A stretch of DNA of 64,000 nucleotides from Apus apus (Eukaryota; Chordata; Aves; Apodiformes; Apodidae): contig NC_067301.1 in assembly GCF_020740795.1 (NCBI RefSeq), forward strand, positions 2,914,001 through 2,978,000, read 5' to 3'. This document shows positions 11,645 to 24,655 of the stretch, in pieces; position 1 is the stretch's first letter; each line of letters opens with the position of its first letter. Under the pieces are notes generated by a model. That model was given only the letters and a program-made list of their open reading frames with translations, did not search any database and had not been told where the DNA came from. Position numbers and translations under genes: made by a program.

Positions 11645-12261
11645 GGAAAAGAGATTCTTTTCTGTGATGTATTGTCTTCCACTTAAGGTTTAATAACCAG
11701 CAAATGGCAGTTTTGCTTGGGTGGGATTTTGCCTTTGGCTTGATAAGCACAAAAATCCACGTCCGTGAAAGTTCTGTCTTAGCAGCCTGAAGAGATCAGG
11801 GCCTTGCACAGGTGTCCCAGAATGTTAAACAAAAAAATAATGATCTGAAAAATTAACTTGAATGGGCTTATGGAATGAACCAGCAGTGTCTGGGCAAAAA
11901 GAGCCACAGTGGCTCCTGCTGAGGGCAAGAGCAGACTATTCTTGAGCAACTTACTACTGAATTTTTAAGACGTAGTGTCATCATTTCTGCAGCCCCTGGA
12001 GGTTTTTCTGGTGGTTTCTTTGTCTTGGTGACTGGTTCATTTGCTGGTTTATGGGGAAGTTCTTTTTAAAAAGCTGAGCTTTTGGTGTTCAGGGGGAAAG
12101 GCCACGTTTCCCCTTTCACTGGCCATCATCAGTGCAAGGTGATGGATGAGCCTTGGGAGCAGGGACCACAGGAAGCAGGGGAGATGACTCTTGTTGTGTG
12201 GTTGTTCCTAGAAGTCCAGCTGGATTTAGAAGCCTGAACATGCAAAAAAAAATAAATCTCC

Positions 12262-12490
12262 ACAAGGAAAGCAGGTCTGCAGCTCTAGGGAGCTTGGGTG
12301 AGTCCCTTAGAGGAACTTCTCCAGGCAGCCTGTTCCAGTGATCCACCACCCTCACCTTAAAGAACTTTTTCCTGGTGTCCAGCCTAAATCTGCCCTTTTC
12401 TAGCTTAAAACCCCCACCCCTTGGCCTATCATCACATGCCCTGTGAAGAAGCTCTTCCCCAGCCTTCTTACAGGCTCCTGCCAAGTCCTG
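12262..12490 (-). mobile_element. CR1 LINE fragment
   Basis: The minus strand reads the CR1 ORF2 C-terminal pattern (RFRLDTRKKFFKVRVVDHWN...LP) with flanking CR1-like sequence. It lies in the loop of the inverted repeat. Confidence 0.75.
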
Positions 12491-12615
12491 AGCACACAAA
12501 TGTGTATGTAAAACCAGACAAGACCCCAGGCCTTTCAGTATGTGACGTACATGATCAGAGAAGCAAGTAAGACTTAATTTTGCACCAAAGGAAGGAGTCT
12601 CAGGCATCCCAGGCA

Positions 12616-12906
12616 ATGTAATGGTAATTAAAGCTATAGATGATTGGAAGCATTACAACTTCAATGCACTTCCACACCCACCTATGGAGCTTAGATTCCA
12701 AGTCTGTACTCACAGCAGGAGCCTCAGGAGGGATTCCCAACCCCCCTTTTCTCCTTCCCTCCCCTTCTCCCTGTGTGAAACGTACAGATGATGTTTGCAA
12801 AGGCCTGGAAATTGAGCAAGACTCCAACCTTATTAGCTGTAATTCATCTAATTACCATACTTGATAAATTTACCTTCTACTAAACATGCAGAAATGTTGC
12901 ATTAAG
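12616..12906 (-). repeat. Inverted repeat, right arm (291 bp)
   Basis: This is the reverse complement of 11350-11644, running from atgtaatggtaatt to gttgcattaag on the plus strand. Differences from the left arm include ttccaatcatc versus tgccaatcttc and one base near the far end. Homology ends abruptly at both arm boundaries. Confidence 0.9.
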
Positions 12907-13078
12907 ACCTGCACAAGGGTGAGGGAACCTGCTCTGCTCCCCTGCAGAGCTTCTTTGCCCAGCCTGATGCAAACTCCTGCCTTTCTCCCCCTGCCTTTTG
13001 CAGTGTCCCCATTCCCTGGCTCCTTCACCAGCCCCTCTCACATCTGTGCCCTCTTCACACAGAAGACTCAATTGCTGA

Positions 13079-13727
13079 TGTTAGAAATGAAATGGAGTGT
13101 TGATTTTGCATTCTAGTGTTAGAAACGTAGTGTTGGGTTTGGTTCACATATATATATATTTTAGTGTTAGGAAATATAGTTTGAGCACATATATATACTT
13201 TAGTGTTAGGAATATAACAGTTTTCTTGAGATAAGTGAGGTATCTGCACATTCCAATGACACCTGGAGGGGTTTATGGCCCAAGAAACTGAGGGACTTAA
13301 TTGGGATCTGAACATGGAGCAGGATTTATGGCCCAAGATCAGACCCAACAAAGCTACTTCTATGTTGCTCCTCAGGGCAGGATGACACCAGGAGATTGTT
13401 AATGGGGAAGACAGCCAAAGGGGGCAAGAAAGGTCAAAATTTTACCTTAAAAGGTAAAAAGTGACCTGCTAGAATGGAGTGTGTGAACAGGGGCGGGAAA
13501 CTTAGAGGATCATTAGAAGCGTCAGAGAGGCTGGAAACCCTGGAGTGCCCAGCCAGGGGGGAACAGGGGAGGGAACTTTGCGTGGGGAATAGGGAATAGA
13601 AACTGTTATTCACCTTGCTATGGGGGTGCCTGCTTGTTTGGGTCACCCGTTCTTGCAAGGATGTAAATAAACTGTGCTTGGCTGCAGGATCCGTGTGGGG
13701 CTGTCACTGGCGCCACAGTTTCTCACA
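13079..13727 (+). mobile_element. Solo LTR of an endogenous retrovirus
   Basis: A 649-base element starts TGTTAGAAATG and ends CAGTTTCTCACA. The ends form an imperfect inverted repeat (TGTTAGAAA versus TGTGAGAAA) and give the TG...CA rule. It is flanked by the direct repeat CTGA (13075-13078 and 13728-13731), a 4-bp target duplication. It carries TATA-rich sequence near 13150-13195 and a polyadenylation signal AATAAA at 13666-13671, about 60 bases from the 3' end. No gag, pol or env frame adjoins it, so the provirus has probably been lost by LTR recombination. A 4-bp duplication fits gammaretrovirus-related (ERV1) elements; the family name is not determinable here. Confidence 0.8.
13666..13671 (+). 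promoter_or_regulatory. LTR polyadenylation signal
   Basis: AATAAA near the 3' end of the solo LTR, in the position expected for the R region of a retroviral LTR. Confidence 0.7.
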
Positions 13728-16700
13728 CTGAGGAGCACCAGCTCACAACTCCAACCTCACAAACCTCCCAGAGGGAGCAGGAAGGGCCCCAGAGCATCTC
13801 AGCGAGAGCAAGTTTGGCTGTAGGGCATCTCAAAAGCACCCGAGAGGCAAAAAGAAAGCACAGAGAATGAATCAAGATGCAGCACAGAGCTCGGTCCCCT
13901 CGGTCCTCCACGGCCTTTGAGAAATGGGCTGATCTTGAAAAAAACCCTAAAATCCATTAAAATGACAGCACAGGAAGCAACAAGGAAAGAGTTTTGCGCA
14001 ACAGGATTTCCTGCCAGGAGGTTTCTGGCTGGATAATTTGCTGGTTCTCCCACTTCCAGGAGTCCAGCCCTGGAAGTCGCTGCCATTTATTCACCTGCCC
14101 CCGGGGGCTCAGGCTTTCTGCTCCTTGATGCTCTGGAAATACCTGTCTCACCCCCAGGGAATGGGCAGCCGTGCTTCAGGAGGCTGCAGGGGCAGAGGAA
14201 GGAGCCTGGCATCTTGTTTCTCAATGGCTTTTATAAAAGGACCTCCCACAGGGTTTGGGAGCAGCAGCCCCTGATGCCCAGCCTCACATCCCTCCCTCTC
14301 TCCTCTCCCAGGACAGTTCCCTTCCAGCTGTTCTCTCTGCTGAAAGCTCAGCAGAATTTGCCTAGGAGAAAAGCTGTCACCCCTCCCTCCAAACCTCACT
14401 GTTGCACTCCCAGACTCTCTCACCAATTCAGCTTGAAGCTGTTGTCTTGGACGGACCCACTGCTCACCAGGACAGCTTATTTCCACTTCAACAAGCTCAG
14501 CTTAGGGCAAGAGAGGCTTGGAGAAAAGAACCTGCCCAGAACCCACTGCACATCCCAGGAGGGACATTCTCCCTGAAGACTCAGTCCTGACAACCTTCCC
14601 TAAGGCTTTGCAGAGGGACACAGCTCCACAAAACACAACTCACCACCACCCACCATCAGGTAAGGTATTCATGCCCATCCAAATTATAATTACAACTCAC
14701 TTTCTTCCAGTTAGTCTTCCAGCCCTTGTTTAGCACTACCCTGGCTTCAGCTCAGGAGGAAGAGACACAAAAGAAAGCAGAAAAACCCTTCCAAGCCCTG
14801 GGCTTTCCTTTTTATACTCCAGTCCTCCCAAATTAACACCTAATCAAGGTGTTAATCAAGGCACGCCGGCAGGATCTTGCTAATGAGTTCTCTGATGGGG
14901 AAGTTTGAACCCTGTGCCTGCCTCATTTTAAGCAAAAGACCCAATGATTTCTCTCTTTCCCCCCCCTCCTCTCTAATTTCACAGTTATTCAATCTCTCAT
15001 TCCACACCTCTGGATTTCTGGGTCCAGAAGCAACATGTCATCTCCGCAGGCAGCAGCATTTCAATACTACTTTGCTCACAGTAAATTCAAATAAATAAGT
15101 GACATACTCCAAGAAGCTGTTCTCTGAATGTTGATAAAAGATTCTACAAGGAAAAGTAAAGAACTAAACCCGGGGAAAAGCATAAACAAGAATATGGCAA
15201 TAAAGAAATGAAGGGATTCATCTGTCAGTTTATGCAAATGTATTTAACCCTTCAGAGAATGAAATAAAATGCTCATAATTGTGTAACTTTTAGCATTTTG
15301 TCTCAAGAGCTGAGGCTGGGTTGAGGCTGGGATGTTCTGATGGTGGATCTGGGAAGTTCTGCTGTGCCCAGGGGGGCACTGGGGCTTTGGGGAGCTGCTG
15401 GTCCTCATCTACACCCTGCTGGGAACCCAGATCCCTAAACCAGCCCTGCTGCTCCTCCTTCCCTGCTTTGGGATTCCCTCCCCATCACTCAGGGACATGA
15501 AGCAGCATGTGGTCATTCCGGGCTGGTAACTGCAACCTTCCAGAGATGGGAAGTGAGCAGAGGAGCCAGAAACCTGCCAGACACCCACTCGTGGCTCTAA
15601 AATCCATCCTGTACAACACCAGGACACAGAAACTTGTCCCCTCCTGACACCTGCATCACAGTCAAGGTTTGTTTCCCTGGTGGAAACTGTGTTTTGCTGT
15701 TGCCTGGTCAGGAAGCACAAGATGTGGAAAATCAGAACAATTCTTTGTTCTAAACTTGCTTCCAAATTTTGTTTTGAAAATTCCTTGACAACAGCATTAA
15801 TGTGAAGCAAAATAATTTTCAATCTGTGTACGAAATGACAAGAAAGACCCTGGGAAGCCTGATGCTCCTCCAAAAATTCATTTTATTTCATCAATTTGAT
15901 CGTTAGCAAGAATGACAAGAAGGATTAGAGAAACCCAGCTCATGATTCTGTGTTGATTGTACAAATATTGAAGGTTGTACTGAGGAAAAGCAAACTGGCA
16001 CACCATTAGTTTAGCTGTTAATGTCACATCCCTTGCTAAAACATCCATCAGGTACCTTGAAAATACAGCAAAGCTCTTCCAGAGCAGCTCTGCTCTCCCT
16101 TCATGCTCTGATCACTGAGAACTAGTTACTTGAGGACTTCCTAAATGGAGGTGCTGACCTTCCAAGGGGATGTTGTCACTCCATATCTGGGAGAAGGTCC
16201 AGACAAAGGGATGAGGAGCCCGTGGCACAGGCTGTGGGAAGCCCTGCCCTGGCCTCAGTTCAGCTGGCATCTCTGTTCTGCCATTTCCTCTCCAAAAGAA
16301 GGTCCACAGCTCATCAGGAGAGCTGGAATATGGTCATGGATGTATTTGGCAGAGATGGGGTAGTGGTAGGGGGACCTCTAAGGCATGGACTTCATGGTGT
16401 ACCTGAACATCCCTGAGACATCCTGGAAAGCTGAATCCAGAGTCAGGTCTCTGGGGCTTTGCTACCTCAGATCCCCAGTCTAGAGCTTCATCTTTCATCC
16501 TGTTAACTACATGGAAGATTTCTATGGAGAACATGCAGCAATTACACGTTAACTTCACAGGATTTCCTTCTTTCTTCTGCTGGAGTGTAGGATTTACCTG
16601 GGAATGAGTGTCAGGGCACGAAGCTGAATTTGTCTGAGGGCCCAAACAGCTCCCAGAAGCTGCTGAGCATCCTCATTTTTCACTGAGCTCCCTGTAAACA

Positions 16701-17964
16701 GTTGTTATTCAGCACAGGATTAGGTTTCAAGGAAGTGAGGGTGAAAAAAACCCAACCCCACAAACATTTGCATTTCATATGTAAACGAGAGTTAATATCT
16801 GTATTGCCAGACAGGGAAGAGTTTGTTCTGGGAATACCAAAGCTGTCACATTCCTCTGGGCTGTGTCACCTGCACAGGGGATCCTGCCTTCCCATCATTT
16901 TCACAGGGTCTCTCCAGCTCAGATCCATGTCAGGGACTGGCTGGGGACAGAGCCAGACCCTGGGATGAAGTTATAAATGAAGCTTTTAGGAAGGCACAAA
17001 GATCATCCTTATGTTCTTTTTATACCTCCTTATAAAGGTAGTGGTCACAAATTATCTGGTGCACTAAAAGGAGGTTTTATGCCTGCTTCTCACCTTGCCT
17101 TACCTTGCTGAGCCTCTGTTTACATCTCTGCCTCTACTAACATATTTACAAATTCATAGAGGACATGGTTTGCATTCTTGTCCCACCCCATTCTTTAGGA
17201 CTGAAGTATAAATTGCTCTCTTCAGCCTGGACAACTCACCAAGATAGTTTGCTTACTGTCCTTGCAGCCAGTCTCACACTGGGGATATTATCCCCTCCTC
17301 CCTCAAGCAGTTGAATGATTAACTCTATATGTTAGTAACACAAATGAACACCCAACTGCAGCTTTAATGACAAGAACTAAACCTATTCTGCACCAGCCAG
17401 AACTGAAGTGAAACCACCACTGCCTGGAGAAGATCAACTCTTATCAGTACTTCAGAAACTCAAGGCATGCAAAGCAAATACAGACACCAGTTATAAAATA
17501 GGGATATAAAAGGATCAGAGGTGGAAAAGGACAGTTATGGTGGCACCTCCTAAGTTTCTTCATCGCATCCATCATTTCTGTGCTGGGTGGGGAGAGGGCA
17601 AAGGAAGGATAATTTGTCTCTGGGGCTTTAGAGAAAGATAACAGAAAGAAAAAGAGAAGCAGCACTTGCCTGATGCAGAGTTTTATGACTGTGATGTGGC
17701 TCAGGGATAATTCATTTCTGGGATGGGGAAGGGAAGGAGACAGCAGGTGAAGTCCTGTGCTTGCTCAGGGCCACTGAGCCCAAGGTCCCCAGCTGGAGGT
17801 CCCAGAGGTTACCACGGCCACCCCGTGGTGTGTGGCTGAGCATCATGGCAAAGGGAGTGCTCAGGTCATACAGGGACTGTGGGATGAAATCCGTGGGGAT
17901 GAGAGGGGGAACACTGCTGGTTCATCCTTGGGGGTGGCAAGAACGTGATGCAGAAGTAGAGAAT

Positions 17965-18310
17965 AGAATCACAGGATGGTGCAGGTTGGAAGGGACCTTG
18001 AAGATCATCAGGTTCAACCCCCCTGCATGGGCAGGGACACCTCCCACCAGCCCAGGTTGCTCCAAGCCCCATCCAACCTGCCCTTCAACACTGCCAGGGA
18101 TGGGGCAGCCACAGCTTCCCTGGGCAACCTGGGCCAGGCTCTCACCACCCTCACAGGGAAGAATTTCCTCCTCATGTCCAACCTATATCTTTCAGTTTAA
18201 AACCATCACCCCTTGTCCTGTCACTGTCCCCTCTGGTGAAAGAACTTAGGGTCAGGCCTGTCCTTGGAGATGGCTGAGAAGGTGTGTCAACCATCTTATC
18301 CTTCTCCAGC
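17965..18310 (-). mobile_element. CR1 LINE 3' end
   Basis: Starts agaatcacaggatggtgcag and gttggaagggaccttgaaga on the plus strand and continues through the ctgcatgggcagggacacc block to cttctccagctgg. It is a minus-strand CR1 of the same subfamily as those at 5.5 and 9.0 kb. Confidence 0.85.
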
Positions 18311-19803
18311 TGGTGGATTCCTGCAGGGTGAAGGAAGCCAGAGGGATCCACTCAGAATGTGCTGCTTGTAACCTGAAAGGATCAGCATTAGTAGAGAGCC
18401 CTGAGGGTGTGAGCACTTACCACGGGCACCACTGTCCCTCATCACCACCACCACCACCAGATCCTCTCTGTAGTGACCTGGTGGGGAGCTACAGGCTGGA
18501 ATTCAGGTCTGGGGTAGCAGGGAATGTCCCTGGCCAGCCACACTAGCATTGCAACTGCCCTGCCCGGCTGGGTGTGCTCTGAGGAGCCCAGGCAAGCCCC
18601 GGGGGGGTGAGGCACCTCTTCCCCTGGCCAGCTGCCCTCTAGAGCAGCATCCCAGGTGGGGAGGGAGGGTTTAGCCAGCAGGTGGCTTGTTGCACAAGGA
18701 AAAGTCCCGGGAGAGGAGAAACGAGATGTCTGCAGAGGTTCACTCCTCAGCTCTGACATCACAAGCCATTCCCAGGTTGATCATGTCCCCAGAGGGGCCG
18801 GGAAGTGAGTAACCCGGAACAGCAGCTCTGCGGGACACTCAGCACAGCAATTAGCAGCCTGCTGGGGAGAGCTCCTCAGCCTTGCCCTTCACCTGATTCC
18901 TAGTGCCACCTCCTCCAGTCCTGCCCAGAGCCCCCCTGGCCGCCAGCGTGCCACCCCTGCTGCCTCTGGGCAAGTCCTTCCAGGGCTGGCAACCAGACCA
19001 GCTGCCTTACTGGTCCAGGGAAGAGCATCCCAGCTGTGTGCCAGGAGAGCAGTTGCTTTGGTTCCCAGGCACTTCCCACGCGCTGCATCCCAGCTCCAGC
19101 TGCCCTGCAGCATCAAAGGCAGCTGGAGCTGCCCAGCCTGGGGATTCCTAATGACCCTTCAACTAGGCCCCCTCCTTCCATGGGCCACACTGTGGGTATT
19201 AACTTCAGGGAGCTGTCACACTCACTGAGCACTCCCCAGGACCTCCATTCTGCTGTGATTTACTCTTCCTTTGAGCCACTGTTGATACCAGACTCCCCTT
19301 GCAAGCCACAGCAGGAGCAGCACAGAGATGTGGCAAGCCAGCAGCCTCCCAGCCGTGCTCTCACGGCTTCACTGATGATTGACAGACCACAGTTTAGCCA
19401 TTGGTCCAAGCCACTTACTCCTTCAGAAATAATGGGCTGGATAAACAGAGGCCTGACCTTATGCCCAGGGAATGGATGCCATCCTTGCCATCCCAGCCCC
19501 TGGCCGTGAGGGGCTGAATCACCTGCCCTCCAGCCACTGCAGTCATCATCACCTGAGCTCCAGGGGAGCAGCAGGAAACTTGCTCTGTTGTATCTCTGCC
19601 TTGTAATGATTATCTAATCGTGCTGCTTTCCTGGTGACTACAGGAGAAGGAGAGCATAGCAGTTAGGTCCCAGGTGGGCCCAGAGAGGAACTGGGTTCCC
19701 CAAGGTGGGCTTGGCCTTGTCAGCAGAGATGGGCAGGACTCACCTGAGAGGCACCACCTGTGGCTCTGACAGGAGCAGTTTATCTCTCAATCTGTACCCA
19801 GCT

Positions 19804-19895
19804 TAATCGCAGAATGGTAGGGGTTGGGAGGGACCTCTGGAGATCACCTAGTCCAACCTCCCTGCTCCAGCAGGACCTCCTAGAGCAGATAAGCA
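19804..19895 (-). mobile_element. CR1 LINE 3' fragment
   Basis: Reads aatcgcagaatggtaggggt, then gggagggacctctggagatc and agtccaacctccctgctc on the plus strand; a short minus-strand CR1 end. Confidence 0.75.
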
Positions 19896-22800
19896 TTCAC
19901 AGGCATTTTCTCAGAACTCTGATGGTGCTTCCCACCCCACCACCTGCTTAAACCCTTCTTCCCCTGCTCTGGCAACTCCCTCTGCCCTGCCCAGGGCACA
20001 GCTTTTCCAGGCAGTGCTGCTCCCACAGAGGTCACAGCACCATTTCTCAACACACCATAAAAGTGTAAACCAAGATACCGTCCTCGACAGGCAGTTACTG
20101 GAAGGCTCAGCTCCCTGTGCCTGTGAACTGCCTGGAGATCGTCTGCTAGAAACAGTTAGAGCAGGATAAAATATAATTATACTCAGGATCCTACAGTGAG
20201 TTCCCATCTAGCTTATCTGATGACTCACAGAGGCCCTTTCCTGACAGTACGTAATAGATACCTTGGAATTCAAACAGCCCAATCTGGCTGGAGGTGCAAA
20301 CTGCTGCAACAATGAGAAAGACTCCCAGTGAGCAGCCTGCTCAGGCAGCAAGCCACACGTGAAGGCAGACAAATAAAAGAGCTCCCTGAGTTAGCCTGGG
20401 AAAACAACACCTAATGGTGCAGTTCCCCACCCTGGGGCATTCATGGCACAGAGCATCAGCCCTTCTGGCTCCAGGATCCCGAAGCAACGTTAGCTCCAGG
20501 CCAAGGGATTGGTTGCCAGGAAAACTCTCAGGCAGCTAGCGGGTCTCCCCATTTCTTCTGCATCTGATTAACAGCTGACAATAAGGTGGAGAGCTCAGCT
20601 CCTGAGCTGGGCGGGTGCCAGCAGTTACAGAAGCTGAGGGGCAGCCTGTGCGTGTGTATCTTTTCACTCAGTAGCTCGGCAGGCAGGTGAAGGTGTGAGC
20701 TGACAGGAAACGTATTCTGAGCACCCTCCTCTTGCTGCAAGCATTTCATCCTGCAGATTTCTCCTCCCTGTTGCACAAGGGCGTTTGCAACAGGCTTCTT
20801 CTCACCCAGTTCGAACCAGCACATCTGTCCTAAGCCAAATCCTTATTCTCTCCCCTGAAAGTGATGTGCAGCTCTACAAACCTGGGTCTTTTGTAGGAAG
20901 GAATGACACTACCTACATTCTGTCCTGCAAAGCCTGAGCCCAAAACAGTCTGGCTCTTGCTACCTCTGTGCTTCTGTAGCAATTGCTCCCTTGGGTTTGT
21001 CCCAGAACAAAAAGCCTTCTAGAACCCTCCAGACTCTACACTTAGGATATAGCCCAAAAAAAGCAGAGCTGTAAATAATATCCAAAACATTATCAAAGAG
21101 GTAGGACCCCCAGATGTGCTAAAGTGTACATAATAAGGAGAAACGAGCTAGCCTTGAATGCAAGGAGAGTTCAGAGGAAGCTTGTTGCCCACTGCCTGGT
21201 GGTTTTTGGTTTTGCTTTGTTTTTTCCATCCATCTTCGTGTGGGCCCTTTAGTTTGTCCACTTGAGATGAACTACACAGAGAATGAAAAGATACTCAGGC
21301 AGTGGAGGGGGGGAAAAAACAAGCCAAGGAAACAGCCTAAAGCTCCAACCAGCAGTCTGGTTTTGGTATTCTGCAGTCTACTCACTTATCTTCAGACTAA
21401 GGAGCCTGGTTTGCAGGCTGTCAAACGCTCACGTCCCCAGCCAGTTGGCTGTTGCTGTTAGAAATACTATTTTTCTTTACCAATCTTCCTAAATCCTCCC
21501 CCTGAAAAGCATCCCTACCCTTGAGGAGGTCTCCTCACTTCCCCCACAGCCCTGGATGAGCTGGCAACAGCTGCCGGTGCTGGTGAAATGAGGAGAGGTG
21601 ATGGGGGTGGGTGTGACCACTGAAACCCTGATGTTCCAGTCACAGTCACTGGCTGCCAGTGGGATCCTGGGATAATTTCTGGCTGGAGCCACTGGGACCA
21701 GCCCAAGGGACCAGGCAGCACCCCTTGCTCCCAGGCTCCCACCCAAACACACAAAAAAGGCAGGCTTATCATTATTTTCCTTATCAATCATGAATGAATT
21801 ATCTCTCATTGATTACCTTCTTGCTTTGTCTTTATGAACTTAGGAAACGAGGCACAGGAGTCCACGGGAACAAAGAGTTTTGCTGCAGGTCACAGTGCTC
21901 ACAGCAGAGAGATGTGTCTCCTGCATCTCACCCCAGCGTGTTCCAGTCCCCCTCTCTTCATTCCCGCGTGGCTCAGCAAAAATCACTGCAGCAGGAGTGT
22001 TTTCAGGCTGGTGTCTGAGTCCCCCTACACCTGGAAGCAGAGAATGCCTCTGAGAGGTGCCCACAGGTGCTGCAAGTCCAAGGGAATGCCAGCATTCCTC
22101 AAGGACCTGTTTCTCCTTAGTGCTTCTGTAAGTGCAGGCAGGACAGCACGTGCTCCCGCAGCCCGTTGCTCCCAATCCCCTGGGATCCTCCCAAGCCCAG
22201 CTGTGGTTCCTGCCACACTCGGGCTGTTCCTCCAACCAGAGGACAAAAATAGCAGCCCAGCAGCCTCCCACGGGCCCTGGGAGCCAAGCCCTGCTCAGCC
22301 TCCCAATCCAGTGGCACGTGGGCATAGCATGGAGTGGCCCAGTTTGCCCCGGGCTCTGGGTGTTGGGGCTGGTCTCAACCCCTTCCAGCAGCAATCACCT
22401 TGAGAGCCACGGGAAACCAGCCCCAGAAACGCCCCAGACTCCAGCCCACAGCTGGTCTGTGCACGATGTTCAGCCCTGCTGGTCTTGCCAGTGGATTTAG
22501 GGGCTGTAAACGTGCCTGTTTCTGTCTTTAGAGCATGAGCAGAGGGAATCAGTGCTGCTCCACTGACCACCAGGGGAGAAGGTCCCACCTAGACCCAAAC
22601 CAAAACATTTTGTTCCTTGGTGTGTTACCAAATGTAACCAAAGGTGGTTAATTTTGAGCCCAGTTTACCAAGGCACTTGGGCAATGACTCAGTGAGCAAG
22701 ACTTCTAAAAATCTGATCTGGAGCCATTCATCAAGCATCCTGCTTTGTCAGCCCTGACCACTACTAGCTCCCAGCCTCACTCAGCCCTCAGCAGCAACAT

Positions 22801-23254
22801 AAATAGTCGGGGAGAAGAGCTCCATGCTGGTATTCCCTGCTCAGCCCAGCATCAGGGATTGCTGTGGTATAGGGACACAGCCTGGAGGGAGCCAGGCCAC
22901 TGGGATGTGGATTTGAGAAAGTTTAGTCTTAACCTGCATTCTCCACTAAGTTGTTTGTCTTCTAGAGTCACCCACTCATCTTGAATCCACTGGAGGAGCA
23001 CAGCTCTGGACCAGGTCCTTCTAGCTGTGGAAAGACCTGGTGACCTTAGTTTTAATCTTAAAACTGGTTTAAAACTTCAGGAACTTCAAAATGCTTCTTG
23101 TGTTCCTGAAAACCTCCTTTGGGATTTCGACTCCCTCGAACTGAGCGGTGTGACCTGAACTAGAGGAATGTGGCACCAAAGTGAGTTGCATCTGATTGCC
23201 ATGAAAAAGTCCAAGGGATTTAGACACTTCCCTGTCTCAAAAAATGGATACAGT

Positions 23255-23360
23255 TCCACCCATTTTGAAAGTGAAGTTTTTCAAAGAAGGGATTTAGTTG
23301 CACTCGATGATCTTCAAGTGTTTGGGTTTTTCCCAACCGAAACGATTCTGTGATTCTCCG
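23255..23360 (+). mobile_element. Diverged CR1 LINE 3' fragment
   Basis: The plus strand has ttagttgcactcgatgatct, then a degraded cccaaccgaaacgattctgt and gattct ending. This is recognisable as an old CR1 tail. Confidence 0.55.
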
Positions 23361-24574
23361 ATACCATCCTGAAGATAAAACCACAGACCACCTTGTGGGG
23401 TTTCTTTGAGCAACACACCAACCAAAAAGAGCAGGATAAGCCACAAATAAGAACTAGACTAAATTACAAATGTTTGCCTGTCACTCCCCCCCTCTCCCCA
23501 GGCACCCACACTTGTTTCCTTATCTGCACGTGAGTGTAAATTGGTTTGTTCTATTTTTTTTCTGGCTCATGGGCCGATGTCCTTTGAACCACAAAACATT
23601 TGCAGGTCAAATCATCTTTCTCTTCCTACCAAAAGCTGCAAAGAATGAAATTCCTTCTCTCCGACCATCCAGACAGTATTATTTTGACCAATTCTACCTG
23701 AGTTTGAAGCAGACAAATTTACAACCAGCTTTCAAACTTACACTGGGTTTTTCTCGTGCAACGTTTGTTTTCTTTTCCTCAACCGGTCATGAGGAATTTG
23801 ACTGCCAGCATCTTGTTTCTGCTAGTAGTTGAGGGCACTTCCAAATTATTTGTCTTTCAGGAAGGAATAAGAGGCTAATAATTGGCATTTTTAGGTGGGC
23901 TGAAGTTTCCCTTCGGAAGGTTTGCTGCCCTGTGAAAGGCAGCCAGTGTATCTGCACCAACTGGAGCGGGTTGGGAAGAGAGACTGAAAAAATGTTAAAG
24001 CCACTTGAAGAACTGCAAGAATTTACCCCAAAGCAGGCAGCCTTCCCCAGAGCAGAGCAGATGAAGGGATAAACATTTCTCCTATCGCTTCCCGAGGGCA
24101 GGCACAGGGGTGTCCTTATCAGGAGCATTCCAGCCTGTCCTGTTTGTCACAGGAACCGGCCGGAGCGGGAGCGCTCGCAGCCAAGGGAGTGATTCAGTGG
24201 GGATGGGGAAAGGCAGGTGGAGCAGGTAAGTCACCTCCAGCCAGGAAGGTATAAAAGATACCTGAATTACAGCAGCAGGGCCACTTGTAGCCAGGGAGCT
24301 GTTAGAGGTTACTTGTCTTGCCAGACCTTCCATGCTTGGAAACAACTTGGGAAGCTACTGGGAAGCCTGGATACCAGAAGGAGCCTTACAAATACAAAAG
24401 ACCCCGAGCCTAAGACTGTCCTCTGGAGAGAAGACTCTTCAGGGGTAGAAATCAAGAGCCCAGAACATGCTTTTCTCCTTCTAAACAGCCCTCTGAACAG
24501 GTATTTATAGACTTTAATCTGTACACCTCTTAACTCGCTGCGTATTCAGTTGCTCTGAGTTAAAGATACCATTA

Positions 24575-24655
24575 GGTGTCCCTGCTCATGGCAGGGAGGT
24601 TGGGACCTGATGATCTTTAAGGTCCCTTCCAACCTTCACCATTCTGGGATTAGGG
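24575..24655 (+). mobile_element. CR1 LINE 3' fragment
   Basis: Reads gtgtccctgctcatggcagg, then gatgatctttaaggtccctt and ccaaccttcaccattctggg; a short plus-strand CR1 end of the same type as at 1046-1160. Confidence 0.8.

Noticed and set aside
11433-11693. Short frame shared by both arms of the inverted repeat as a duplicated gene
   Set aside because: The similarity is explained by near-identity of the arms at the DNA level; the encoded sequence has no recognisable feature and ends at arm boundaries.
21834-22403. Overlapping plus (189 codons) and minus (184 codons) frames
   Set aside because: Both are open over the same GC-rich stretch, neither resembles a known family, and no convincing exon boundaries flank them.
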